NCBI RefSeq assembly: GCF_900111885.1
Contig: NZ_FOKG01000005.1
Location: 282,088-346,087, forward strand
Source: Amycolatopsis marina
Lineage (GTDB): Bacteria; Actinomycetota; Actinomycetes; Mycobacteriales; Pseudonocardiaceae
Direction: 5' to 3'
DNA: 64,000 nucleotides
Part shown: one piece after another, positions 24,844-33,016 of the stretch
Numbering within the stretch: position 1 is the stretch's first letter
How the letters are laid out: every line of letters starts with the position of its first letter
The notes under the pieces: generated by a model
Told to the model about the DNA's origin: nothing
Seen by the model: the letters and a program-made list of their open reading frames with translations, nothing else
Databases searched by the model: none
Made by a program: the position numbers and the translations under genes

Positions 24844-25728
24844 TCACCACGAACCTCCGCCCGCTCCTGCGGGAGCCGTCTGCTTTCCCTCCTCCAGCGC
24901 GTTCAGCGCGCGGATGAAACCGTCGAGCAGGTCGCGCAGCACCACCAGCAGATCCAGCGCGCTGAACAGCGCCTTGCCGAGGGACTTGAGCAGCAGACCC
25001 ACCTTGGTCACCACGCGGGCGATCGCCGAGGTCGCCTGCGCCACCACCAACGGGGCCGCCGTTCCCAGCGAGGCCAACAGCTCGATGGTCCAGCTGATCA
25101 GGGACCCGGCGATGCTCGCGATCAGGTCGCGCACCGCCGTGCGGACACCGTTGACGACCTCGGCCATGCTGGTCGTCAGGGAGGCGATGCCGTGGGCCAC
25201 GCCCGCGGTGCCGCCGTAGAGTCCCGCCAGCGCCTCGGCCTTCTTGCGGTAGGCGTCGCCTGCCTCGCCCGTCCAGGTCACGGTCCCGCGCGGCGCCTCG
25301 GCCTGCAGCTCCGACCCGACGGCCGTCATCTCCTCCTCGATGTTGGTCCAGGACTGCGCGTACGCCTTGACCATGTCGGGGTTGCCGGCCAGCTCGTTGA
25401 GCGCCTCCCGTGCGGGCTCGATGTGCTCGAGCATCCAGGAGATCACCTGGCCCGCGACGTAGCCGAGCGGATCGGTCACGGCTCCCGCGACGTCGAGGCC
25501 GCCCGCGACGAGGCCGCTGACCGCGACCATCCAGTTCCCGCTGTCGATGCCGTCGGCGATCGCCCAGCCTGCCTCGAACGCGGTGACCCCGGTCATGAAC
25601 CCGGTGCCGGACTCCGGGTCGGGAGCGCCCATGTTCGTGAACGGGTCGCCGTCCTCGCGGTCCTCGGCGTAGTAGTTGTCGGGGTCGGTGTTCGGCTCGA
25701 CCAGCGGCTCGTCGGTTCCGGCGGTCAT
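24844..25728 (-). CDS. WXG100-like / PPE-like type VII secretion-associated protein
   Basis: Protein of 294 residues. After an acidic N-terminus (DPDNYYAEDREDGDPF), a helical region follows; VTWTGEAGDAYRKKAEALAG carries the W-x-G turn typical of WXG100/PPE helical hairpins. Long alanine/leucine-rich amphipathic helices fill residues 165-280. The gene start overlaps the stop of the EspC-like gene by one base (TGATG). This arrangement, EspC-like then WXG-like, is usual for actinomycete ESX substrates secreted as heterodimers. No Ecc secretion genes are in the window. Confidence 0.75.
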   Translation of the reverse strand: MTAGTDEPLVEPNTDPDNYYAEDREDGDPFTNMGAPDPESGTGFMTGVTAFEAGWAIADGIDSGNWMVAVSGLVAGGLDVAGAVTDPLGYVAGQVISWMLEHIEPAREALNELAGNPDMVKAYAQSWTNIEEEMTAVGSELQAEAPRGTVTWTGEAGDAYRKKAEALAGLYGGTAGVAHGIASLTTSMAEVVNGVRTAVRDLIASIAGSLISWTIELLASLGTAAPLVVAQATSAIARVVTKVGLLLKSLGKALFSALDLLVVLRDLLDGFIRALNALEEGKQTAPAGAGGGSW

Positions 25729-26078
25729 CAGGCCTCCACCGTCGGCACGCAGGCGCCCGCATCGGTGACCGAGCGCTCCAGCTGCACCATCAGCTCCTCG
25801 ATCCGTTCTTCGAGCTGCTCGTAGGCATCAGCCGCCGCGGTGAGGCCCTCAGCGAGGCTTCCGGTGACGTCAGCGGTCTTGGTCAACGCTTCCGTGCCAC
25901 GGCTCTGGGGCTCGTTGAGCATCGCGCCGAAAGGCTGGCAGAGCACGCCGTACGCGTCGTCGAGACCACTCAGGTGGGTACCTGCGGCGGCTGCCTTCGC
26001 CGCCCTGTCCTGGAAACCCCGTACCGTTTCCGCGTGTGCGCGGACCCGCTCCGGTTCGACCTCGTATCCCTCGCTCAC
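25728..26078 (-). CDS. EspC-like (DUF2580) type VII secretion-associated protein
   Basis: Protein of 116 residues. SEGYEVEPERVRAHAETVRG matches the start of the EspC/DUF2580 family, and the rest is predicted helical (AYGVLCQPFGAMLN, YEQLEERIEELMVQLE). EspC of Mycobacterium tuberculosis is an ESX-1 substrate that multimerises. This gene is translationally linked to its WXG-like neighbour and lies two bases after the YbaB-like gene, so the three form one operon. Confidence 0.8.
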   Translation of the reverse strand: MSEGYEVEPERVRAHAETVRGFQDRAAKAAAAGTHLSGLDDAYGVLCQPFGAMLNEPQSRGTEALTKTADVTGSLAEGLTAAADAYEQLEERIEELMVQLERSVTDAGACVPTVEA

Positions 26079-26080
26079 CG

Positions 26081-26647
26081 TCAGAACTCCCCTCGACGCA
26101 GGATCGACTGGCCACCCCAGTCGTCGTCATCGTCAGAACGTGGACGCGAGGCGGGACGCTGTGGTTCCGACCGCGGGGACTCCGGCGGCTGCTGCTGGTC
26201 GGGGCGCCGCGATTCGCGGTTCTCCACTTCGAGGTTGCCGATCGCCATCTCCGTCGGCCCCTCGTCGGCTCCCGGCTCCTGCTGGTCCGGGAAGCGTTCC
26301 GCGTACTGACCGATGATGTTGTTGCCCGGCCCGTCGTCGCCCACGGTCTCGTGCACGAGACCGCTGACCTCCTCGCGCAGCTTGGCCTGCGCACGCCGCA
26401 TGGTCGCCATGACCTGGGCCGCCACCGCGGGCGGGTCCATCCCCCGCGTCCGCTCCCCGAGGCTGAGCGCGGTGGGCACCCCGTTCGCGTCGACGGTGAT
26501 CGTCACCTCGCCGCCCTTCGAGGTCTCCGTCACGCTCGTGGCGTTGAGCCGCTCGTGCAACTGGGTGTAGCGCTGCGCCTTTCGCTGCAGGCCCTCGGCC
26601 CACTGCTCGAGTTTCTCGCCTGCCTCCGCTGGGTTCGGACTCACCAT
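26081..26647 (-). CDS. YbaB/EbfC-family protein of the ESX-substrate operon
   Basis: Protein of 188 residues. The N-terminal 110 residues match the YbaB fold: KAQRYTQLHERLNATSV, GGEVTITVDANGVPTALSLG, and MATMRRAQAKLREEVSGLV. The C-terminal 70 residues are a disordered, acidic and Pro/Arg-rich tail (RPASRPRSDDDDDWGG). YbaB proteins bind DNA, but YbaB-like genes recur beside EspC/WXG genes in actinomycetes, where their role is unclear. It lies 42 bases after a membrane-protein gene on the same strand. Confidence 0.8.
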   Translation of the reverse strand: MVSPNPAEAGEKLEQWAEGLQRKAQRYTQLHERLNATSVTETSKGGEVTITVDANGVPTALSLGERTRGMDPPAVAAQVMATMRRAQAKLREEVSGLVHETVGDDGPGNNIIGQYAERFPDQQEPGADEGPTEMAIGNLEVENRESRRPDQQQPPESPRSEPQRPASRPRSDDDDDWGGQSILRRGEF

Positions 26648-26689
26648 GACCGCTGCTACCTCCGGGTGTGCGCCGCGTTTCAGGGCACC

Positions 26690-27727
26690 CTAGCGAGCCG
26701 GCCCTCCCCGCCACGCCGCAATCCGCCGATTCAGCAGGTCGGCGAACAGGCCCGCGTCGGCAATGGGGAGCATGCACTCCCCCGCGTCTGTACTCAGGAT
26801 CACCGCCGGTCCCGGCGAGGTGTACATCGTGGACCCGTCGGAGAGCCGTAACCACGGGATGTGCTGTGTCGCGGGTGGCAGCGCCGACACCCGGACCGCC
26901 CGCACGTGCTCGAAGGTGAACTGCCCCTCCGCGGTCGGGCCGCCACGGCCCTTGTGCCGCCGTGCCGACCACTCGACCCGATCCCGTGCCACGCGCGCCG
27001 AGCCGGAGAGCAGGCCGTCGCCGATGTTCGGCAGGCGGGCCCGGAAGGCCACGGTGAACGGCGTCGCGGCGAGTTCCGGGCAGACCGGGACGAGCAACAC
27101 CCTGCTCGCCCGGTAGGCGAAAACACAACCGAGAACGAGCAGGGCCCACTGCGCGAGGAAGGCGACCGTAGCGGCCGCGGAGGCGCCGCCCGACCCGGCG
27201 TTCACGGCCATCCCGACCGCCGGGATACCGCCGATGAGCAGTTGGCAACCCGCGGTGAGGAACGCGGCCTTGAGCCAGCGGTGCGGTTCGAGTGTCAACG
27301 TGGACAACCGGGCCGCCAGCACCAGCGCGGGCAGCGCCGACCCTAACAGGGGCAGCACCAACCACCAGGCGAACTCGTGGGCCGCGGCCACGGCGACCAG
27401 CAGCGCACTGGACAGCAGGATCAGCAGCGGGACACCGGCCAGCGCCACCAACAGGTACGAACGCGCCCGCGCCCACCTCGGTTGCAGGACGTGCAGGATA
27501 TGGCGGTCGACGACGCCGGGAATCAGGGAAGGAACACGCGCCGCCACGAGCGTCGACGTTAGCAGTGCGAGCGCGGCCCAACCGTACTTTTCCGCGAAAG
27601 TGCGCTGCTTCGGATGACCGTCGGGGACCGCGGAATCGACGCCCTTGCCCAGCTCAGGGGTACCCGCTGGTAACTTCGATTCCCATGAACCGTCCGCTGC
27701 CGTTCGACCCGATCGCCCGCGCGGCAC
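26690..27727 (-). CDS. Membrane protein of unknown function linked to the ESX-substrate operon
   Basis: Protein of up to 345 residues. Hydrophobic segments lie near 48-66, 88-112, 117-140, 155-180 and 185-205, followed by a soluble C-terminal domain of about 130 residues (GDGLLSGSARVARDRVEWSA, ILSTDAGECMLPIADAGLFA). That end resembles a PH-like or YdbT-type domain, but I do not claim it. The start is uncertain: ATG 27727 overlaps the divergent MarR gene start (27685) by 43 bases, and no good alternative start lies before the first TM segment. It precedes the YbaB-like gene on the same strand. Confidence 0.65.
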   Translation of the reverse strand: MPRGRSGRTAADGSWESKLPAGTPELGKGVDSAVPDGHPKQRTFAEKYGWAALALLTSTLVAARVPSLIPGVVDRHILHVLQPRWARARSYLLVALAGVPLLILLSSALLVAVAAAHEFAWWLVLPLLGSALPALVLAARLSTLTLEPHRWLKAAFLTAGCQLLIGGIPAVGMAVNAGSGGASAAATVAFLAQWALLVLGCVFAYRASRVLLVPVCPELAATPFTVAFRARLPNIGDGLLSGSARVARDRVEWSARRHKGRGGPTAEGQFTFEHVRAVRVSALPPATQHIPWLRLSDGSTMYTSPGPAVILSTDAGECMLPIADAGLFADLLNRRIAAWRGGPAR

Positions 27728-28185
27728 AGCTGTGGGAAGACCGTATCGGCCCCTCCGACACCATGGCCGCGGTCACCGGGCTGATGCGCGTCCAGCAGAT
27801 CATCCAGTCCGCAGTGGACAACGCGCTGAAGCCGCATGGGCTGACGTTCGCCCGCTACGAGGCGCTGGTGCTGCTCACCTTCGCGCGCAGCGCCAGCCTG
27901 CCGATGCGGGTGATGGGCGAGCGACTGCAGTTGCATCCCACGAGCGTCACCAACATCGTCGACCGGCTGGAGAAGGACGGGCTGGTCAAGCGCGTGCCGC
28001 ATCCGACGGACCGGCGGACGACGCTGGTCGAGATCACCGACGACGGCCGGGCGCGCAGGGAAGCGGCGACGTCGGCCGTCACCGAGATCGACTTCGGCAT
28101 GCGGGGTCTCACGTCGAAGCAGACAGCTCAGCTGATCGACCTGTTGACCCGGATCCGCAAGGCCACCGGCGACTTCGGCGAGTAG
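27685..28185 (+). CDS. MarR-family transcriptional regulator
   Basis: Protein of 166 residues with the MarR fold: HGLTFARYEALVLLTFARSA, then MRVMGERLQLHPTSVTNIVD and the wing LVKRVPHPTDRRTTLVEITDDG. Start ATG 27685 gives the family N-terminus. The acidic sequence WEDRIGPSDTMAAVTGLMRV precedes the fold, as in several actinobacterial MarR proteins. Its target is unknown. Its 3' flank is the first of the two paired-palindrome elements. Confidence 0.88.
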   Translation: MNRPLPFDPIARAAQLWEDRIGPSDTMAAVTGLMRVQQIIQSAVDNALKPHGLTFARYEALVLLTFARSASLPMRVMGERLQLHPTSVTNIVDRLEKDGLVKRVPHPTDRRTTLVEITDDGRARREAATSAVTEIDFGMRGLTSKQTAQLIDLLTRIRKATGDFGE

Positions 28186-28192
28186 CCAGGCT

Positions 28193-28256
28193 CGCACTTT
28201 CCCGGGAAAGTGCGGTACTTGCGCGTGCACGTATCGCACTTTCCCGGGAAAGTGCG
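28193..28256. repeat. Paired-palindrome element, copy 1
   Basis: Two identical 22-bp perfect palindromes with core CACTTTCCCGGGAAAGTG, at 28193-28214 and 28235-28256, separated by a 20-base spacer (GTACTTGCGCGTGCACGTAT). The element fills the gap between the convergent MarR and DUF3817 genes. A second copy with related spacer lies at 39177-39240, again at a convergent gene junction. It may act as a bidirectional terminator or be a REP-like mobile element. Confidence 0.75.
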
Positions 28257-28274
28257 AGTAACCGGGAGTCGCGC

Positions 28275-28643
28275 TCAGACGCCGGCGGGTTCCGCGGACT
28301 TCGACACGAACAGGCCGGTGCCGCCGTACACGCTGCGCTGGGGGCCGTCGAGCCTGCCCGAGCGCAGGGCCCACTTCTCGAAGGCCCAGGTGACCAGCGG
28401 CGGAATGCTGGCGAGCAGCGCGAGCACCAGCGTCCTGGGACGCCAGGCCAGCGGCTTGAACACCGCGAGAGTCACCACGACGTAGAGCACGAAGACGATG
28501 CCGTGCACCATGCCGAGCACGGGCACCCCACCTTCGCCCTGCTCCAGGACGTACTTGAAGAACATCCCGATCAGCAGCCCTGCCCAGGAGAAGGCCTCGG
28601 CGACGGCGACGACCCGGAACAGAACTGCGGCCTTGGTGGACAC
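28275..28643 (-). CDS. DUF3817 integral membrane protein
   Basis: Protein of 122 residues with three TM segments. LFRVVAVAEAFSWAGLLIGM, the conserved HGIVFVLYVV and the final PPLVTWAFEKWALRSG are the DUF3817 pattern. Homologues are common in actinomycetes; function is unknown. Start GTG 28643 is chosen because GGAGGA lies a few bases upstream; the longer frame to 28919 covers the intergenic region and has no support. It converges on the MarR gene across the paired palindromes. Confidence 0.82.
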   Translation of the reverse strand: MSTKAAVLFRVVAVAEAFSWAGLLIGMFFKYVLEQGEGGVPVLGMVHGIVFVLYVVVTLAVFKPLAWRPRTLVLALLASIPPLVTWAFEKWALRSGRLDGPQRSVYGGTGLFVSKSAEPAGV

Positions 28644-29081
28644 ACATCCTCCTCTGTACTTGCGCACAAAAATCGTCCGACCACGTGCTTTCGCCGATGG
28701 CGACCGTCTCGGACCACCATCGACGTCAACCACACTGTCGGACGTTGCGATTCCAGTGTGCAGCGTGATCGCCCTCACGGGAACATCGGGGCGCTGTGAG
28801 AGTTGGCACTTGCTACGACGCAGATCACGCCTGGCCCACGTCCCAGCCACCGTCCAACGCGGACTTCTCCGCAGGTGACTCCTGACAACCTTGTCGAAGC
28901 GGTTCGGCGAGCCCGACATTGTCTACACCAGAACGCGATGCGTCCAGCGCCTGACAAAATCCTGTCCGGTCGCAAACGAAGCTGATCTTGTTGGGCCATA
29001 ACAGAACGGGCTCGATTCCGGTCGAGCGCGGTGTGACGCCATTGACATTTCACCCGATCGTGGTGTGCACTCTACCGCATT
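28644..29081. other. Intergenic region with LacI-type palindromes
   Basis: About 440 bases between the divergent DUF3817 and LacI genes with no credible gene. It contains GACAACCTTGTC (28884-28895), which shares arms GACAA/TTGTC with the operator at the LacI start, a shorter GACATTGTC (28915-28923), and a TTGACA -35 box at 29042-29047. Confidence 0.45.
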
Positions 29082-30116
29082 ATGACAACGTTGTCGTCGC
29101 GTGGGCGGGGCGGATCCCGCCGAGCCACCATGAGTGATGTCGCCCGGCTGGCCGGGGTGAGCATCAAGACGGTCTCCCGTGTGGTCAACGATGAGCCCGC
29201 AGTGCACCCGGAGACCGCTGATCGTGTGATCGCGGCCATCGAGCAGCTCGGGTTCCGGCGCAACCTCGGGGCGCGCAATCTCCGCAGGGGCTCCAGTTCG
29301 GGGACCCTCGGACTGATCGTCGAGGACGTCGGCAACCCGTTCTACTCGGAGCTGAACCGGGCGGTGGAACGAGTGGCGACGTCCTACGGCAGGCAGGTGC
29401 TGACCGGATCGTCGGACGAGAACCGCGACCGTGAGCGTGAACTGGCACTGGAGTTCTGCGCTCGCAGGGTCGACGGGATGCTGATCGTGCCTGCCGGAAT
29501 GCAGCACGGGTACCTCGTGCCCGAGATGCGCGCCGGTACCCCTGTGGTGTTCCTCGACCGGCCGGCGGGCGACATCGTGGCCGACACGGTGCTGGTCGAC
29601 AACATCGGCGGCACCGTCGAGGCGGTAACCCACCTCGCCGCTCACGGCCACCGACGAGTCGCCTTCCTGGCCGACAGCCCGGACATCTTCACCGCCGCCG
29701 AGCGACTCCGTGGCTTCCGGGAAGGGTGCGCCCGCGCCGGGATCCCCTATGACGAGCGGCTGGTGATCATGCGGACGCCGACGGAGGAGAACGTCGGGGA
29801 GGCCGTCCGTCACCTGTTGGCCGGCCCTGCGGCGGCGACGGCCGTTGTCGCGGGCAACAACCGGGTGACGGTGCACCTGCTGCGCGCGCTGGCTCACGCC
29901 GGGACCCGCCCCGCGCTGGTGGGCTTCGACGACTTCGAACTGGCGGACCTACTGGATCCGCCGGTCACCGTCATCGCCCACAACGTGAGCGCACTCGGCG
30001 AAGCGGCGGCAGAACTGCTCTTCGCGCGTTTGCACGGCGACCAGTCCACCCCGAGAAAGGTAGTTCTTCCTGTGCGACTCGTCCCCCGCGGATCCGGCGA
30101 GGTGCCCCCGGCATGA
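29082..30116 (+). CDS. LacI-family transcriptional regulator of the sugar operon
   Basis: Protein of 344 residues. The HTH is MSDVARLAGVSIKTVSRVVN with hinge region FRRNLGARNLRRGSSSGT, followed by a periplasmic-binding-like sensor domain (GLIVEDVGNPFYSELNRAVE, VVFLDRPAGD, VAGNNRVTVHLLRAL, VGFDDFELADL). Start ATG 29082 overlaps the operator GACAACGTTGTC; ATG 29130, directly before the HTH, is an alternative that would leave the operator upstream. The stop overlaps the start of the ManA-like gene (ATGA), so the regulator is the first gene of the operon it probably controls. Confidence 0.9.
   Translation: MTTLSSRGRGGSRRATMSDVARLAGVSIKTVSRVVNDEPAVHPETADRVIAAIEQLGFRRNLGARNLRRGSSSGTLGLIVEDVGNPFYSELNRAVERVATSYGRQVLTGSSDENRDRERELALEFCARRVDGMLIVPAGMQHGYLVPEMRAGTPVVFLDRPAGDIVADTVLVDNIGGTVEAVTHLAAHGHRRVAFLADSPDIFTAAERLRGFREGCARAGIPYDERLVIMRTPTEENVGEAVRHLLAGPAAATAVVAGNNRVTVHLLRALAHAGTRPALVGFDDFELADLLDPPVTVIAHNVSALGEAAAELLFARLHGDQSTPRKVVLPVRLVPRGSGEVPPA
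29084..29095. promoter_or_regulatory. LacI-type operator GACAACGTTGTC at the LacI start
   Basis: Perfect 12-bp palindrome with central CG, the classical LacI/PurR-type operator form, overlapping the first codons of the ORF at 29082. A related site lies 200 bases upstream. Binding would block the start of the operon, giving autorepression. Confidence 0.65.
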
Positions 30117-31156
30117 ACCATCCGCTCGAGCCGGTCCGGCTTCCGGCGAACCAGCCGCCGCAGTTCTATCGAGGTGGCGGCGCGATCGCCGCACTGCGCG
30201 GCGCCGACGGCAGTAATGGCGAGTTCGGCCCCGAGGACTGGGTCGCCTCCACGACCACCATGTTCGGCAGCCCGCAGACCGGGCTCAGCACGCTGCCGGA
30301 CGGACAGTGGCTGCGTGACGTGGTGCGCGACGACCCGCAGGGCTGGCTCGGAGCGGCACACGTGTCCGCCTTCTCTTCCTCGACGGGGCTGCTGGTCAAG
30401 CTGCTGGACGCGGGACAGCGGCTGCCCGTGCATTTCCATCCCTCGGACTCGTTCGCGCGCAGGCATTTCGACTCCCATTTCGGCAAGACCGAAGCGTGGA
30501 TCGTGGTCGGCACCTCCGGCGAGGCGCCGACCGTCCACGCCGGTTTCCGGGAGACGACCAGCGCGCAGGTCGTGGACCAGTGGGTCAGGGAGCAGGACGC
30601 TCCCGCGATGCTCGACGCACTGAACAGCCTGCGGGTGCGCCCCGGCGACACCGTCTACATTCCGGCCGGACTGCCGCACGCGATCGGCGCCGGTGTGTTC
30701 GTCGTCGAACTGCAGCAACCGACGGACTTCTCCCTGACGATGGAATGGCGGGACTTTCTCGCCTCGCCGGACAAGGGGCACCTCGGGCTCGGTTTCGACA
30801 CAGCTTTGCGAGCGCTGGACACCTCGGGGTGGGACGCCGAGCGGCTGGCCTCCATCGTCCGCCGGACCGGGACCGACCGAAGATCCACTGTGGATCTGCT
30901 CGCACCGCAGTCGGCGGAGTTCTTCCGGGCCGATCAGCTTCGGCCCGACCCCGTACTGACCCTGCGCCCGTCGTTCGCCGTACTCGTCGTGCTCGAAGGT
31001 AGCGGAACCCTGCGCTGGGACCACGGTGGCGAGGCCGCGGTCGCCAAGGGTGACACGCTCGTCGTTCCGTACGGGGCCGGTGAACTCGAACTGGCGGGTG
31101 CGCTGACCGCGATTCGTTGCAGGCCGCCGGAACCAGAGAAGAGGTCGAGGTCATGA
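30113..31156 (+). CDS. Class I mannose-6-phosphate isomerase-like cupin protein
   Basis: Protein of 347 residues. KLLDAGQRLPVHFHPSDSFA carries the metal-binding His pair of type I phosphomannose isomerases, FGKTEAWIVV the Glu ligand, and TVYIPAGLPHAIGAGVFVVE the C-terminal His-containing cupin strand. It should interconvert an aldose 6-phosphate and ketose 6-phosphate or a related sugar. It overlaps LacI upstream and the ABC ATPase downstream by four bases each. Its place in the operon suggests it processes the sugar imported by the transporter. Confidence 0.82.
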   Translation: MNHPLEPVRLPANQPPQFYRGGGAIAALRGADGSNGEFGPEDWVASTTTMFGSPQTGLSTLPDGQWLRDVVRDDPQGWLGAAHVSAFSSSTGLLVKLLDAGQRLPVHFHPSDSFARRHFDSHFGKTEAWIVVGTSGEAPTVHAGFRETTSAQVVDQWVREQDAPAMLDALNSLRVRPGDTVYIPAGLPHAIGAGVFVVELQQPTDFSLTMEWRDFLASPDKGHLGLGFDTALRALDTSGWDAERLASIVRRTGTDRRSTVDLLAPQSAEFFRADQLRPDPVLTLRPSFAVLVVLEGSGTLRWDHGGEAAVAKGDTLVVPYGAGELELAGALTAIRCRPPEPEKRSRS

Positions 31157-31932
31157 CCCAGAGCGACCCCTCGGTGCTGCTCGAGGCCGAGAACCTGGTG
31201 AAGCACTACGGCTCGGTCGAGGCCCTTCGCGGCGCTTCCTTCCAGGCTCGCGCCGGTGAGGTCACCGCGCTGATCGGGGACAACGGCGCCGGAAAGTCCA
31301 CATTGATCAAATGCCTTTCCGGTGCGGAGCAGGCCGACAGCGGCCAGATCCTGCTGGACGGCAGCCCGGTCTCACTCGACACGCCGACCTCCGCCCGCGC
31401 ACTCGGTATCGAGACCGTCTACCAGGACCTCGCCGTGGCACCCGAGCTCGACCCGGCGGCCAACCTGTTTCTCGGCAGGGAACTCCATCGCCCTGGCCTG
31501 CTGGGGAAGCTGGGAATGCTGGACAAGGCGGAGATGCGGCGCAGGGCGGTGCAGGAGTTCGAGCGGCTGGGAGTGACGCTGCAGAGCACCGACGTGCCGA
31601 TCGGGTCGTTGTCCGGCGGCCAGCGCCAGAGCGTCGCCGTGGCCCGCTCGGTGGTCTGGGCGAGCAAGGTCGTCTTCATGGACGAGCCGACGGCCGCACT
31701 TGGCGTGCGGCAGCGGGAGCGCGTGCTCGATGTCATTCGCAGGGTCAGAGACGAGGGCATCGCCGTCGTACTGATCAGTCACAACATGCCGGAGGTGTTG
31801 TCCGTGGCCGACCGTGTCGAGGTACTCCGGCTCGGCAGGCGAATCGCCCGCTTCACCGCGGCCGAAGCCACGCTCGAGGACCTGGTCGGCGCGATGACCG
31901 GCGCCCTGCAGCAGGAAGGAGCCGAGCAGTGA
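31153..31932 (+). CDS. Sugar ABC transporter ATP-binding protein (FrcA-like, single domain)
   Basis: Protein of 259 residues with one nucleotide-binding domain: Walker A GDNGAGKST, signature LSGGQRQSVAVARS, Walker B VVFMDEPTAALG, H-loop ISHNM. Ribose-type transporters mostly use a duplicated 500-residue RbsA, but FrcA-type proteins are single as here and work as a dimer. Start ATG 31153 overlaps the preceding stop and has GAGGTCGAGG upstream. It is coupled to the permease gene by a four-base overlap. Confidence 0.9.
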   Translation: MTQSDPSVLLEAENLVKHYGSVEALRGASFQARAGEVTALIGDNGAGKSTLIKCLSGAEQADSGQILLDGSPVSLDTPTSARALGIETVYQDLAVAPELDPAANLFLGRELHRPGLLGKLGMLDKAEMRRRAVQEFERLGVTLQSTDVPIGSLSGGQRQSVAVARSVVWASKVVFMDEPTAALGVRQRERVLDVIRRVRDEGIAVVLISHNMPEVLSVADRVEVLRLGRRIARFTAAEATLEDLVGAMTGALQQEGAEQ

Positions 31933-32969
31933 GCCACACCCTCACACCGGTGGACGATCTGTCCGGCCTCGGAAAACGCACCCTGAGCGAGCGGCTCCGC
32001 ACGAGCAACACCTTCTGGATCTTCTTGGTGCTGCTGGTGCTGCTCACCATGTTCAGCCTGCTGCGCCCCGAAACCTTCCCGACCTTCCAGAACGCGCAGT
32101 TGCTGCTGATCGAGACCTCCGTCCTGCTGGTGCTGGCGGTGGGGATGACGTTCGTGATCACCACGTCCGGTATCGACCTTTCGGTCGGCTCGGTGCTGAT
32201 CTTCTCCGGAATGGTGGCCGCGAAGACGATGGAAGGGTTGAGCCCCGGTGGCGACGCGTCCGCGGCAGGCTGGGGAGTGATCACCGTCGGCCTTGTCGCA
32301 GGGGTACTCGCGGGCGCGGTGTGGGGCCTCGTCAACGGCCTCCTGGTGGCGATCGCCAAGATTCCCCCACTGATCGTCACGCTCGGCACCATGGGCGCGG
32401 CGCTCGGCGCCGCCAACCTGCTCAACAATGGTTCCGACATCAACACCGTGCCCACCGAACTGAATCAGACGCTGGGCTACGGCACCTCGCTCGGAATCGT
32501 GCCGAACATCGTGCTGGTCGCCGTGGTGATCACCGCGCTGGGCGCGTGGTTGCTGCACACCACGAGGTTCGGCCGCTACACGTACGCCATCGGCTCGAAC
32601 CGGGAGGCGGCACGGCGCTCGGGCATCGGGGTCACCCGGCACCTCCTGCTGGTGTACCTGTTGACCGGATTCCTCGCCGGGATCGCGGGATTCATGTCGC
32701 TGGCCTACTACAACTCCACGACCATCGCGGCGCACACAATGGACAATCTCGACGCGATCTCCGCCGTGGTACTCGGCGGTACCAGCCTGTTCGGCGGGGT
32801 CGGTTCGATGATCGGCACCGTCATCGGCGTCTTCATTCCCGCCGTGCTGACCAAGGGCTTCAACATCGTCGGAATCCAGGACTTCTGGCAGCAGATCGCG
32901 CTGGGCGCCGTCCTGATCGCCGCGGTCTGGTTCGACCAGCAGCGCAGGCGGTCCCGCAACAGCCGCTGA
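31929..32969 (+). CDS. Sugar ABC transporter permease (FrcC/RbsC-like)
   Basis: Protein of 346 residues starting at GTG 31929, with about nine to ten TM segments. GMTFVITTSGIDLSVGSVLI is the hallmark of RbsC-type permeases, and GRYTYAIGSNREAARRSGI with FLAGIAGFMSLAYY form the EAA-like cytoplasmic loop that contacts the ATPase. LGGTSLFGGVGSMIGTVIG closes the family pattern. One permease gene suffices because the protein homodimerises. It is coupled to the ATPase upstream and followed by the binding protein 47 bases later. Confidence 0.9.
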   Translation: MSHTLTPVDDLSGLGKRTLSERLRTSNTFWIFLVLLVLLTMFSLLRPETFPTFQNAQLLLIETSVLLVLAVGMTFVITTSGIDLSVGSVLIFSGMVAAKTMEGLSPGGDASAAGWGVITVGLVAGVLAGAVWGLVNGLLVAIAKIPPLIVTLGTMGAALGAANLLNNGSDINTVPTELNQTLGYGTSLGIVPNIVLVAVVITALGAWLLHTTRFGRYTYAIGSNREAARRSGIGVTRHLLLVYLLTGFLAGIAGFMSLAYYNSTTIAAHTMDNLDAISAVVLGGTSLFGGVGSMIGTVIGVFIPAVLTKGFNIVGIQDFWQQIALGAVLIAAVWFDQQRRRSRNSR

Positions 32970-33016
32970 GCCTTCATTTCTTCTTGGACAACGACGTCGA
33001 CGAGAGATGGGAAATC

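Noticed and set aside
28953..28966. GACA-N6-TGTC as a third LacI operator
   Set aside because: Spacing differs from the two GACAA-N2-TTGTC sites, so it is probably fortuitous.
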